Shown piece by piece: positions 24,401-36,080 of a DNA stretch of 64,000 nt. Origin of the DNA: Asterochloris sp. CNOR1 (lineage: Eukaryota; Chlorophyta; Trebouxiophyceae; Trebouxiales; Trebouxiaceae); the NCBI GenBank assembly GCA_963969365.1, contig OZ017749.1, positions 248,001 through 312,000 of the forward strand, written 5' to 3'. Position 1 is the stretch's first letter. The number at the start of each line of letters is the position of its first letter. The notes beneath the pieces are model-generated. The model saw only the letters and a program-made list of their open reading frames with translations. It had not been told where the DNA came from and made no database searches. The position numbers and the translations under genes are program-made.

Positions 24401-24603
24401 GATCTCAGGACAGTTCTGTTGTCATCTGTGCAGACCTCCAAACCTGCCTCCTGCAGGGCTTTACCCTGGAGAAATTGATTGCTGAGCGCTCTCAGCTGGA
24501 GGACGACAGCGAGAGGGTTGTGGCTCAAGTCAGGGTGTGGAGGGACCACAGCCAACTGCTTCAGATTGTCTCAGAGCTCATCAGTCCTGCTGGTCTGCAA
24601 TGA
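18490..24603 (+). CDS. Fused double HAD phosphatase: FCP1-like domain plus PHOSPHO1-like domain
   Basis: Exons 18490-18609, 18872-19064, 19260-19332, 19906-20082, 20406-20516, 20840-21057, 22306-22502, 22738-22842, 23250-23450, 23943-24068 and 24457-24603 join in phase to about 555 residues. The start MLSRGKPPLPP is followed by an S/R/A/V-rich stretch, possibly a transit peptide. Domain 1 (residues 41-260) has VVLDLDGTL, VVLFTAGLEDYA, RRLYRPAT, TVLVDDTPFAFLNQPDNGIP and RKRFNMPRWFRAQG, the layout of plant FCP1/SCP-like HAD proteins such as At3g55960. Domain 2 (from about residue 300) has LLLCDFDKTLTDCDAG, VLSDCNTVFID, HGCPLCPANLCK and YCGDGANDLCP, the PHOSPHO1/PECP1-PS2 layout that acts on phosphocholine, phosphoethanolamine or pyridoxal phosphate. 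Exon 20840-21057 holds the end of domain 1 and motif I of domain 2 in one frame, so the fusion does not depend on a splice guess. Confidence 0.85.
19735..19925 (+). repeat. Acceptor-side exon echoes, three copies
   Basis: CCACCCACCTGCAG followed by GGACTGCTTCCAGGGG occurs three times, with acceptors near 19774, 19843 and 19905. The last two are 62 bases apart, and the first carries a small insertion after its acceptor. The final copy opens exon 4 of the double-HAD gene. Confidence 0.9.
20474..20648 (+). repeat. Donor-side exon echo in double-HAD gene
   Basis: The exon 5 end, coding for RPVLRKRFNM, and its GTGAG donor (boundary 20516) recur 124 bases downstream (boundary 20640) with few changes. 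Confidence 0.85.
21030..21870 (+). repeat. 155-bp tandem array seeded by the HAD motif I exon edge
   Basis: Units with boundaries at 21057, 21212, 21367, 21522 and about 21677 are spaced 155 bases apart, with a further worn copy near 21862. Each carries a version of the exon end for TLTDCDAG plus its donor and a common intron tail (GGCAGCCCAGCTGGG). The first echoes keep GTGAG; later ones show GGAGA instead. Confidence 0.92.
21930..22042 (+). repeat. 29-bp GC-rich tandem minisatellite
   Basis: About four head-to-tail units of 29 bases (core GATGCGGGGGCGCCCTGCC) start near 21932, 21961, 21990 and 22019, nearly identical. They lie in the intron between the two halves of the PHOSPHO-like domain. 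Each unit contains CCTGCAG, so each is a potential acceptor. Confidence 0.92.
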
Positions 24604-25500
24604 GCCAATATCATTGTATGTGTTGAATTTATGAATTGATAACAGGCCATGGGCACATTGCGCCTGCCTGCTTATGGTTGCATATATACCTGTACTCGCT
24701 GCCCTCAGCATTCAGCACCATATACAGAACTGCTTTCATCAACACATCACTGATACCTTTTTATATGAACATGTACTACATCAGCCCAATAATCTTGATT
24801 TGTGTCATCTTTGGCACCAAGCCATGTGACATCTATAACTGAAGACGGACTTCCAAACGCAGGGCAGCAAGATTCTGCCGACAGGAGCTGGCACGACTGC
24901 ATGCAGCATACTCGGTCTGCATGTTGTCTTTGCATGCTTGATACTTCTTAGTTGTGTGACGTCTTGGTGTCACTGTGGAGCATAGCAGAAACACGTCAGC
25001 GTGTTGCTCATGTTGCTGGCTTGTGTGTGCGCATGCTGCTGCCTTTGCTTGACAGAGCGACAGAGCAGCAGTACCAACACATGGGCTTGCAATGAAGCTG
25101 CCAGACTGCCATGCAACCTCCTGCGAGGCTTACACATCAATGATCTAAAACTCCAGATTGCCCCACCTCGACAGACCACTTCATGCCAGCGCAGGTCCAC
25201 CTCAGATTGATATGCCCAGCTGCTGGGCCCAAAGGTGGCCTAGCACTGCTTGGCCACTGCCCAGGCTGTCTGCAAGTCAATAGGATCTGCTCAGGACAGC
25301 AGCTACAAGTCACTGAGAGAGTGGCTGTTAGCAGCTGCTGCATGGAGTGGTCAAACAGCACTAATGCGGCACTGCCTGGAATGTATCAAGTCGCACAACA
25401 AAGTCTGTTTGTAGATGCCAAACGTGCTCTTCAAAAAGATACAAATGCTATTCAAGCCTCCCTGCATGTGTCCCGGGCCCATGTCAGCTGGCCATGCACC
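24604..25500. other. Convergent intergenic region, partly AT-richer
   Basis: The stretch after the double-HAD stop, notably about 24610-24840, is clearly poorer in GC than the flanks and contains no convincing exon, which fits a 3' UTR and spacer. From about 24,850 to 25,500 only short unconvincing frames are seen. The 3' end of the minus-strand AP2 gene lies at its right edge. Confidence 0.5.
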
Positions 25501-28500
25501 ATCCTACGACCAGCTGATATGGGCCCAGAACGTGAACATGCTTGCATCAAAATGGCGGCTGGTCCTGCCAAGCGTGCAGGGAGCGCATTGGCTGCTGCCC
25601 CGGCAATGAAGACCATGCACACTTGTACAGGGCTTCATAGAACCTAAAGTGAACTGGGGCAGGGCATAGATCCTAGCTGGGTTTGCCAGCCGCTGCGCCT
25701 TCAGGCCTGGCAACACCTGCTGCAATATCACACTGGCTGCCAGGCAGCCAGCGTTCTGCAGCTTTTGCATGGTAAGTTCGTTGATTGCTGCCTGCAGCCC
25801 GATCAATACTGTGTGCCAGTGTCCTCTGTTGACCCCGCAGATGCATGTGCGGGCATTGGATAGAGCTGTCACCTGGGGCAGGGGGCATCAGGGGATGCTG
25901 CATGGCCTCTTGTACTGAGACTCCCCACTCCTGCACTGCCCTGAGGATGCGCATGCGCCGATCGTTGTGAGCTGCCACCCGCCTGCTCTCCTGCTCAGCC
26001 TGCAGAGGATGTCTTCTGCTGAGTGGTCTGGAGAAGGCAGTGGCATGGACTGAGGGCTGAGCGCAACTCGTGTAGTCCGGGCAGCAGGCAGCACGGCTGC
26101 AGCTGAGACCCGCCTGCACAGCCTGCAGAGCAATACTCTGGCCAAGGGCAGCATACAAGGGACTAGACTTGAGCAGCGATGCGGCTGTGCGCGGCGCTGG
26201 CATCCTCTAATGCAGCTGGTCTTGGTGCAGCGCTTGGCGGGACTTGCTGCTTTGCACTGCAGTTGCGTGCTGTCTGACTTAGCCTGCAGGGTAAGCGCTG
26301 AGCAGGCAACTGTAGGGATTCATGCTGTCAGCTCTCTGCAGAGCGAGAAGACAATTACGGCAAGTTGTGCAACAGGCAACATGTGTGGACTCATCCCCTG
26401 CTCTTGTTAGAGTGTTGATTCAGAGCATGGCAAAAGGCTGTGCAGCAGACAGAGAGGTGACATGTCAGCATTGGTGGTACCAAACATACAACAAGGTATT
26501 GATTCAGGTGGCTCAACAACAGGGGCCTCAGCATGGCCCATGTCAACATTGCCTCAGATCAGGCAGAGAGTCAACTTGCAGCACCTTGACTGCAAGCCAG
26601 GCTTGGCACCAGCATTTGTACAGTTCAGGCAGTGCATGACATCCTGTGAGGAGTGAACCTTCCAGCAAAGCTCAGGTCTGCAGCGCATCACCTCCAAGCC
26701 AGGAATGGCGCCAGCATTGCCAGGGTTGAGGCAGAACAGCATGCGCTGTGCAAACCCGCGCTCCCCCGAGGCGGCGCCCATCAGCAGCACCTGCCTGAAG
26801 GCAGCCCGGCCGTCGTGTGATGTCACTCCGCAGGAGGCTGCTGCTGCCCTGCAGGCAAAGAAGGAAAATGCAGCCACCTGCTGCCTGCCAGCCTTGCTGC
26901 GAAGGCGCATGCAGAGCCCTGCGGGCAAAGGAGGTGCATTGAAGGCTGGGGATGTGCAGGGGAGAGCTGTTGCTCTGCAGGCACATAGTGTCTGCTTTTG
27001 CCTGGAATTACGCAGGGGAGGGCTGCTGAACTGGCTCCTTGGGAGGCCGCTGCTGGCTGCTGCTGCCGTGCAGGCACGTACCTGCGGTTGCCTTAGGCCA
27101 GGGACATGCAGGCAGGGCTGCTGACCTGACCTCGCAGAAGGCTGCTGCTGGCGTGACATGTGAGCACAGAGTGTTTCAGTCATGGTGCACCATGGCGAGT
27201 GGTGCCGCGTGCACTGCTGAGCTGACTCAATGAACAGACAGTTGTTCCCAGTATGCGAGCACAGATGGTTTGCAGCCAGGTGCAGTGCTGCACATGCAGT
27301 CTGGAGGCTGCTGGTGCAACATTAACAAACAGGGTGCTGCAGGCAACCACTGTCTATAGTTTGAGAGCTTGATTTGGGTAGAGAGGGTAGTGACAGCCAA
27401 AGCACTCCCTAAAGCCGGCACAGGGGCTTTGCAGCCGCCAGATTGCATTGCTACAGGCGTACAGAGGTATTAGTTCATGCTTGCCCAACTGGTGCTCCGC
27501 AGACAATCATTCACTGGCTCACGTGTCACTGAGCGCAGACCACGGCAAGAAGCTCACCTGAGGATGGTCTCAGAGTCCCGCATCTCTGGATGCTGGGCAG
27601 CAAACTGAGTGGTGCTTGCCACCGTGCGTGCCTTGAGCAGCCCAGGTTGGTGCCGCCAGTCGGCTCCTGTAATGCCGTTGCTGCAGCTGGCGGCGGCGTC
27701 CAGGGGCATGAAAGAAGCCAGCTCTGAGTGTGCCCGGTACAGGCATCTGGTGGCAGGGTCCTTGGCAGCAGCAAGTGACTCCTGCAGGGTAGTGAGCAAG
27801 CCCATCAGCTCGCCATGCTTTGAAGCTACGAGCAGCCAGCAACACCTGCCGTGAGCAGATCCTATATAGTGAGGGCTCCATGGCTGGCCGATGGCGGCAG
27901 GGCTATTGGCAGCAGCAAGCACCTTCAGCACACACAGCCTTAAGAGGGATATGCTTGAAGAGGAAGAGAGCCACGGCATTGTCACATGTGCGAGTAGGAA
28001 CTCAGCAGCAGCCAGCAAGCCTCTGCAACAGACAATGGTTGTCAGCGCATTTTGTGGGGCGTAGGCTGGGCCTTCCAGCACGGCAGGCAGAAAGCTTGCT
28101 GCAGTGCCCAGCTTCATGCTTTGGTAGAGCGCTCTTGTGGGTACACCATCTAGTGCGGAATCATGTCGCATGTCTGATCTGTTGCACGGCAGCTCTTGAC
28201 ATGTGGCACGCATCGGCAGGCCAGGACAGTTCCTAGCACAGGGGGGCAAGGGGCTCACAGAATGCATGCACTTGTACCAGGCCCTCACCTGCAGCACGCG
28301 ATGAAAGGCCCCCAGACCTTCCATGATGCTTTTCTCTTGGCGCTGCTGCTCCTGGCGAGGCACCTCCACCTCTGCAAAGGCCATTGCGCGCTGCATCACT
28401 GCCTGGCAGGGGGCGGGGGGCTTCCCAAAGAGGTTCTGCAATGAGCAGAGAGGGAGGTTGCTTGATGTTCAGTTGGCAAGACACAACAGTGCGCCCATAG

Positions 28501-31500
28501 AAACAAGAGGCAGTAAGGGAATTTTGAGGCAACTCCTGCTGAAACACTGCCTGGGTGGGAGGAAGGGGATCATCAAAACAACTCTGCAACAGCAGACAGG
28601 GGGTCCATCTCCTGTGCAGGTCTCACGTGCTTTTGGCACGAGCAAGCTGCACAAGAGGGCAGAGGAACCCTTCTCAAAGAGTCCCTGCTGAAGTCAGGAT
28701 ATCTCCTTGAGGGCTCATTGCAACATGTGATGCTTGATTGCCCACAAGGGGCCAGGGAATGGGCAGCATGTGCCAACACATGCCCAGGTTGGCTAGTCAG
28801 CACTCACCATGCAGCATTCAGCCTGTACCCCAGGGGCCCACATTGCATAAGAACATGGCATAGCCCACACGACAGACCTGGCAGGCAGGGAGTCATTGGC
28901 ATGGGCCACACAGGCGCTCTGCCATCAGTGGACACTGCAGAGCTAGCAGGCTGAAGAATTTCTCTACATGATGCCTTACAATGGCCCACCTGGTGTTTGA
29001 GCATCTACAGGTGCATGGCAATCAGGTGCTGAGGAGTGGGACACCTCATGCTGGCCAAGCATTCATTGCCCAAGCCCATAAAGGACTCCTCCTCAAGACA
29101 CTCTGTCGTGTTTGAGCCAGGAAACCCCAGCACATGCGAGCTCATGATGCAGCACATCTGGGAAAAGCCCCACCTGGTGCCTGAGCATCCACAGGTGCAT
29201 GGCGCCCAGGTGTTCCGCCAGAAACTGGTCCAGCAGAGAGTCTGAGGTGGGCAGCATCTGCTTCCTGGCCATGTTGCCGAACATAGCGCTGTAGCGCACT
29301 GCATAAGCATTGTGCCAGGCCACGCTTCCCGGGCTGAATCCGCGAGCTGTTGCTGCTTCCTGTGTTTGCTGATAGGCTTCATGCTGCGCACGGTGGATGG
29401 AGGCAGCTATCATGCCGGCTGGGGTGGTGGGGTGAGTCAGGTAAGGCGGTAGGGGCTCCGGTGCGTTCAGGCGCCGCACTTCGTCAGTCTCCGAGTCGCT
29501 CATGGCCTGTGCATCTTCGATGGCGGGGGCAGGTGATGGCATGGCATAAGCAGCTTGTGCTGCCCCGGCAGCAGCGGCAGAGCCCATGCTGGCTGCGGCC
29601 TGGCTTGTTGCAGTCTGAGCGGCCCCAGCAGCAATAGCAGAGCCCGGGCTGGCAGAGGCAGCGCCCTCTTGGGCTGTGCTGCCTGCCACGCTCCCTGCCA
29701 TACTGCCGGTCCGCTGTGTGGCCCTGGCTGTGGCCTCAGCGTCAGCAGCAGCATCCCTGAGGCAGTCGGGCAGCGGGTAGGGTGCAGGGAAGCCAATAGC
29801 CTGTGCAAACTGCTCTATCTCACACACTGATTCTGGGCAGGGCGCCCTAGCAGCCTCTGCTGCTGTGTAGGCAGCCCAGATGTTGGCCAGGCTGGCAGCA
29901 GCAGCCTCAAAGACTATGTCCGCTGAGACCTGCACTGTGGCAGCAGCCCCGCCCCGGGCAAAGGCTTTCTGCACACTGTGGCTGCCGCTGTGCTCCACCA
30001 GGTTGGGTGTGGGCCTGCCTGCTGCCAGGCAACTCTTGAAGGGCCCTGAGACTGCGGCAGTGCATGCCTCAGAACTGCCTGCAGCAGCACCAGTGAATGC
30101 CGGCATGCTGGCTGCGGTTGGCATTGAGCTGGCGGCTGCTGCAGCAGCAAAGCCAGCGGCAGCTGCCTGGGAGCTGCCTGCCGCTGCAGTAGGCCCATCA
30201 GCTGCCTCCATGTGGACATCCTGGTCTGAGTCAAGCAGGCTGAGGCCGCAGGCTGCTGCATCACGGGCTGCTGCAGCGCGCATGCCAAAGCCAACAAAGA
30301 AGGCAGCCCGCATGGCCAAGGCTGACGTCTCGCAGCTGAGGTCAGGCTGATTTCTGTTGCCTGTCCGGCGCATCCTTGCTGCATTGGCATCCATGTGCTG
30401 CCTGCGCTGGAGAGTGGCAGCGCGCAGGCCTGCTGTCATCAACACCACTGTTATCAGCGAGGTGTCCTGTGGGGTGATTGTGCGCAAGTTCGAGCTGCCG
30501 ACATCCATGCTGTGACCCTGGGGAGTCTGCCAGGCCTCCTTTGCACCCACAGAAGCAATTTCACTGACAGCCCTGACCTGTTGCACACTGCCAGCAGCAA
30601 CAGCAGGCCCTGCTGCAGCCCCTGGGGGGTGGCCCGGGCTGGCACTGCCAAAGCGTGGCTGCCCGACATGTGCAGCCTGCTCTGCGGCGTCAGGAGCAGT
30701 GGCCACTGCTGTGGCAGCCCTCGAGCAGTGGCTCCCTGTGGCCCCTGATGTGCTTGTGCCGCCAAAGTGCAGCTGGGGGCCATGAGCAGCACCTGGCAGA
30801 AGACAGGCCATGCCTGCAGTCGGCCAGGGGCCATCCTGCTGCCCGGCAGAAGCCCCAGTGGCAACTCTGTTGGCAGCCTTGGCCAAGCAGGATGCCAGGT
30901 ATGGGCCTGGCGGGCGCAGGTCTGAACCCAGGCCCAGGGTCACCCCGTGCTCTCCTGCAGCGGCCTCAGAGCTGCTTCCTGCCCCAGCAGCAGCAGCGGC
31001 AGCAGTTGCTGCAGCTGAGTCCTGATCAGCCACCATGGCAGCATGCGTGGCCACAGCTGCTGCGTAGTTGAGCTGGTCTGACGGCGGTGGTAGGGGTGCG
31101 GGGAGGGTGTAAGGCAGGTCCAGCCACTTTGTGAACAAGCTGGCCAGCCTGATGGGGTCTTGGGCATGCACCCACTCATGCAGGGTGCCGTTCTGCTGCG
31201 CTTGCTTTATCTCCCGAAGGTCGGGGTGCCAGTCATGCACCACTGCAACAGAAGGAGCATTTCAGCCTGTGGAACAGCACCCAACTGGAGCAAGACAAGT
31301 TGAAGGAGGTTTTCTCAGGTCAGTGCATGTGTGATGCGGACAACTGCAGGACAGGCAGAAACATTTGTTCAATTGTGGTGAACAGAACTGCTCCAGTTTC
31401 GAACAATTCTGAAGCTTGGCCCATGTTTCTTGCCAGCACTCCCTGCTGTCATGCTCCAATGCAGGGCAGACAGCAGAGTTCCTGGCTCTGGTGGCCATCT

Positions 31501-34500
31501 GTAGTTCCTCAGCGGGAGCATTGGGGTTTTGTAATTTCCAGCAGGACCCAGCAAGAAGAGGACCCAGCAGTCAGGTGACATCATACAAGTAGCCAGGTCA
31601 GCTCAGCTGAGACAAGCAAAGTTGGCTGGCTGCAACACTGGGCCAGCGTGACAACAGTCACCTGTGACATTCTTTATTGTTTTGGCATAAGAATTTGTCA
31701 AACGAACTGCGAGCATCCAAGAATACAAGGCAGGGCTATCTGCTAGGCTGAAGCTAACTGCAAGCTTGCTCTCATGTGCCAGTGCCCAACACTTCCTGTC
31801 TTGAGGCATTGCCATAGCTGCCCTGCACTGCTGAACGACATCATTGCAGTGAGCAGGCCCTTTGAGCGCCCAGAATGGGACACCCAAGCACTCACTACCT
31901 CACTGCACCACATGGTTCGTTGTGTTCAACCTACATTCAGCAGCATGCAGCTCCTCCTCTGGGCTGTAGTAGTCTGATGGTTCCCCAAATAATTCCTGCC
32001 CCAGTCCATAGTCAGGCAGAAGCCCCAAGGTGTCCTCGGCTCGCCGTGCAGGGGCAGGATCCTCCCCCAGCAGCTCGTGCAGGCGCCGCTGCAGTGCAGC
32101 CTTGCGCAGGTCTGCCACTGCCAGGGGCACACCTGCAGACAAGGTGCGGGGTGAGCTCAGCAGCAGCTAAGAGCCTCAAGCCATCAGCAGAATGCCTGCA
32201 GACTCTGGGCATGACGATGTCAGCAGCAGCTCAGCACCATTGTGCACGCCACTGCAGGGCTGCTCTTCAGCTGTGACAAAGGAATGTAAACAGCAGCAAC
32301 ATGCCCGCCTGGCCACCCTCTGCTTGGGATTGATCAATGTCAATGCAACCCCGGACAAGTCTACTTGAGATTGAGAGGCAGGCTTTGCCTCTGGGTCACC
32401 TCGGCAGGCATTGGTTGCCTCAATCAGGCCCAGCACGCTGCAATCAGGGTACTTGGAGTGGATCTGGATCTGGTTCACCAGGTACTCTGCCTGCTTGCCA
32501 TACTTGAACCAGGTGCCCAGAAGGGCATGCTGCCCTTCTGTCTCCAGGTGGTGGATCCTGTACAGCACCCATCCTGTGCCCAGTCACGTTATGAGGGCAC
32601 CGCCTGGCCAAAGGCAGCAGGCATTTCAATCTGTGTTGGCAGGTGGCTTGAGGTGGCTGGCAGAGCCTGACTTCAGGCAGATACTACAGGTCATGCTGCT
32701 GGAATGGCAGATGGCAGGACGTGCTGTCCTCCAGATAAAGGGACTTGTGGAGCACAGAGCCAGAGCTCAGGCATGTATTGGATCACAAACAGGGCCCAAG
32801 CTTGCCCGTTTGCTCTGAACAAATTTTTGATAGCAGGCGACATCAAGTGGTACTCCTCTCCCTCCCAGTGATGCATCCTGCAAAATGCATGGCCTGTGGC
32901 TGGCAGAACACCTTTACAAGCATAGCTCACTGCCCATATTGATGCATTCCAGTGCTGTGCACAAACTCTCAAGACATTGCTGCAGAGCATGGAGGCCTTG
33001 CTGCAGCTTGCTGCCAGCCCACAAAAGGCAAGGCCAGTCATGGTATTTAGCAGGAGAGGTATCCGAACATTAGGTGTGCAGCAAGCGACAACTTGACACA
33101 ACCTTCAGCAGCCCATCAACTGCTTACCAATCAGTCTGAATCTTCTTCTCACTTGCTGCTGTCTTCTCCAGCAGGCACTGCAGCAGATATCAGGTTACAC
33201 TTGACAACATGACCCCAGAGGCAAGACACAGCAGATTGTAGCTCAGCAGATCTCAAATTTTGCGCATTGAACTCATCACCAGTATGCCTCGCGTGAACGC
33301 CTGCTGTCAGGCAGGTGACGCAAGCAATGCAGAGCTAAACAGCTTGCACCTAGATTCCTGATGGGTGCTGCTTCTGCACACTGATGCAGCTGGCAATCTC
33401 TGAAGCCGCTGGCGGCAGTCCTGACAGCGAGTCGGACTTACCATGTGGTGCCCAAACAGTTGCAGCAGCCAGCCACGGATGATGCCAACTATCTGCTGCA
33501 TCCTCTGCAGGGCACAGTGTTGTTGTCAGCATTGCTGATGCTTTGCCATGCATCCCATAAACTAACTTGGGACATCTTGAATGTTGGCCTCATCAGTGTC
33601 TGCACAGGCTTGCAAGCATGGCAGCTGATCGCTGTACCAGTCTTCAATAGTCTGCTTGTCACAATTGATGGAGGACCCATGCACAAGCTCACTAGAGCTG
33701 CTAGCATTCTAAGAGCTCCACCCAATAAAACTACAGTGAGCTCTAGTGCACTCTTCCCATTGCAATCCAAAGTTGCTGGGCAAGAGGGTTACCAGCAAGG
33801 ACCACCAGAGAGCATGACCATCCAGCATCTTTGAGCCCATCAGCAGTGCACAGCTGGCAGCAAGCTCACCTTTGGATGTGGAGGGGCTCATGTCCATGTG
33901 CTCCAGCTGAGCTGCCGGGCTGACAGCAGCAAACAAAAGTGGACAGCAAACCTGCTGGCAATAATGCACATCCACCTGCTTGGCATTGCTCGGCCTGGGC
34001 TGCTGGACTTGCTGCAGCATGCCCATGCAGTGTTGCCGTTGTCAACCGCTGACCTTTCAGCTGTGGAGCAGATGCACTCCTTACTCCTCAGGCTTGGCTG
34101 CTGGGCTGGCTGCAGCGAACCCTGAGAGCATGAGCGCATGTCAAGCCTCACCTGTCTGCAATACATGAGACCGGCCCCATGTGATGCCTGGGCTGCTGGG
34201 CTGGTTGCAGCAAGTCTGGGTACCAGCCCGCACTCACCTGTTAGCAGCAGAGGACACTGTCTCCATGATGTTCCTCAGACTTAGCTGTCAGGCTGGCTGC
34301 AGCGAATTCATATATGAAGAGCGCCCGTACAGCCTCACCTCCCGACAGTAAAGGAGATCCACCTCCATGATGTTGAGATCCCCTGCCTCAGCTGCTGAGC
34401 TTGGGCTGGCTGCATGCGCCTTGCGGGGCCCTGCTGCAGCCTGCCTGGCAGCAGGGCGGCGTGCTGGGGGAGGCCCGGGTGTGACCAGCCCCTCGGCAGC

Positions 34501-36080
34501 TGCCTGGGCTGCAGCCAGGGCAGCCTCCACCGCTGACGCCAGCTCAGCTGCCAGCTCTGGCTCCGTGTCCTGCAGGGCCGCCAGCTTTGCAGCGCTGTCT
34601 GCCACCCTGCCTGCATCGTCCCTAGCCCGGTCACCGTACGCCTCAATTCTTTTAGCTACAAGTACGGGAGGAGCAAGTTTAGAGCTGCAGTACCAGCTTG
34701 GCAGCGCTGTCTGCCACCTTAGCTGCACTGTCCTTGGCACAGTCCCTGCACACTTCAGTCTTGTTGGACATACAGGCACCATGAGAAGCATGCCAGCGGT
34801 GCTGGGGTTCATTGTCGGGCAGCAACGTGTGCTTGTGCTTGTTGGGTCATCCATGGCAGGAGCAACGAGAGACATCTCCTGCTGAGTCCCCGACAGTATA
34901 GGCAAAACAACAGCAGCGTGAGCTTCTGCTTGCTTGTACAATGAGATAGCAACAGCAGACCAAACACGGCCTGCAGGCTCACACAAAAGATCTTGCTGGG
35001 CTAATGCAGGGCAAGGTAGTCATCTGTCTGCGGCAGAGGTGCACCACATGCTGCTAAGAGCAGCGGAGCGGGTCCAGCTGTCATGCTTATTGTGTTGCTC
35101 TGACTGCTGAATGCAGCTCTGCTTTGCAGCAGATATACATCCAGTCATGAACGTGACTGCTGTCATCTCTCTGGCAGGTGAGCAGGCCTGCTGCCATTGC
35201 TCACCTTGTGCCTCCAGGTCAGCCCGCCAGCTCTTGGGCAGCTTGTGTTGCCACTCTAGCAGGAAGTTGAGGCCGACGGCATCCCTGAACAGAGTCGACA
35301 AGTCAGCCATTGCCTCGAAATGAGGAGCAAACTAATGGCAGTTGCAGATCACAGTGCTGCCCAGGTCATTGCTGTAAGTGCGAGAAGGCTGATGGACTGC
35401 TGCTTCACTGTAGCTGCTGAGATAGGCAGATAGGCAGCAGGGTTGTCACAGGCACTGCCTGAGCAGCTCTCAGATGGGCAGCAGGCCTATGGCATTCACG
35501 CTCAACATGTGTCAAGGGCAGCAGGCTCAGTCGAGGCGTGGTGCACAGTGCCCTGTAGGATGGGCAGTGATATCACATCAGGCATCTTGAACACTGGGTC
35601 AACCATAGGCTGGTGCTCACAGGCACTGTTGGGCCCTTCGGGAATGCAGAGCCCAAGCAAGCTGGCCACAATTTGCTGCAACAATGAGTGTTCTGGTCGC
35701 CAGGCCGCACACCTTCCTTTCAGCTCCAACACCTTCTCGTCATAGGCGCGGGCTGCCTCTTCCTCAGTGTCATGATGGCCAGCATAGATGTTCCGACCGC
35801 CATGCTTGAGTTGGGCTTGCCAGCGTTCTCCCTTCTGGCAAACTCCTTGGTACAGGGAGGCCTGCCTGAGGACTGTCTCTTGGCGGTAGTGCGCCAGTAG
35901 CTCATCTGCAGGATCAGGCCAGCTTGTGCAAGCACTGCAGCGGGGCACAGCACAGCAATCAACTTGAATTGCCACAAGCCATCACCTACTGACAGCTCAG
36001 GCAGCTGGCTGATTTCATCTGGTGTCAGCAGCTGCACATCATCAGCCCTCCCAGCTGCAACAAGGACCCTGCAGGTGAGT
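25500..36080 (-). CDS. Unassigned multi-exon gene with AP2 domain, Ala-rich region and DUF3987-like segment
   Basis: A chain of minus-strand exons runs from about 36,070 down to about 25,500. Near the start are DDVQLLTPDEISQLPE and an AP2/ERF domain at 35905-35713 (SLYQGVCQKGERWQAQLKHG, then AARAYDEKVLELKG). Further exons lie near 35.2, 34.34-34.66, 33.9, 33.44-33.51, 32.7-32.9, 32.4-32.55 and 31.94-32.13 kb. One very long exon, 31242-29174, is alanine-, serine- and glycine-rich. Exons 28438-28289 (NLFGKPPAPCQAVMQRA), 27.8-27.55 kb (RAHSELASFMPLD) and 26790-26692 (ASGERGFAQRMLFCL) follow. The last three resemble, in order and spacing, the DUF3987 primase-helicase-associated domain; this is a weak inference. 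Exact ends and some joins are unresolved, and it could be two genes. A mobile or viral origin for the DUF3987-like part is possible but not shown. Confidence 0.5.
28620..28954 (+). mobile_element. Possible LINE-type remnant
   Basis: One plus-strand frame inside an intron of the minus-strand AP2 gene contains SLQHVMLDCPQGAREW. This resembles the cysteine/histidine segment that follows reverse transcriptase in many LINEs (H...L.CP....W). Nothing else of a LINE is recognisable, so this is at most a short fragment and may be chance. Confidence 0.2.
28988..29212 (-). repeat. Donor-side exon echo in AP2 gene
   Basis: On the minus strand the end of the Ala-rich exon (LWMLRHQ, boundary 29174) with its GTGGG donor recurs about 184 bases downstream in the intron (boundary near 28990), with a few changes. 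Confidence 0.8.
35713..35905 (-). other. AP2/ERF DNA-binding domain exon
   Basis: This exon of about 64 codons has the AP2 core: YQGV, a W followed by QAQL, then IYAGHHDTEEEAARAYDE and LKG. The three-strand sheet plus helix pattern of plant AP2 domains is complete. Only one AP2 copy is seen in the gene. Confidence 0.8.
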
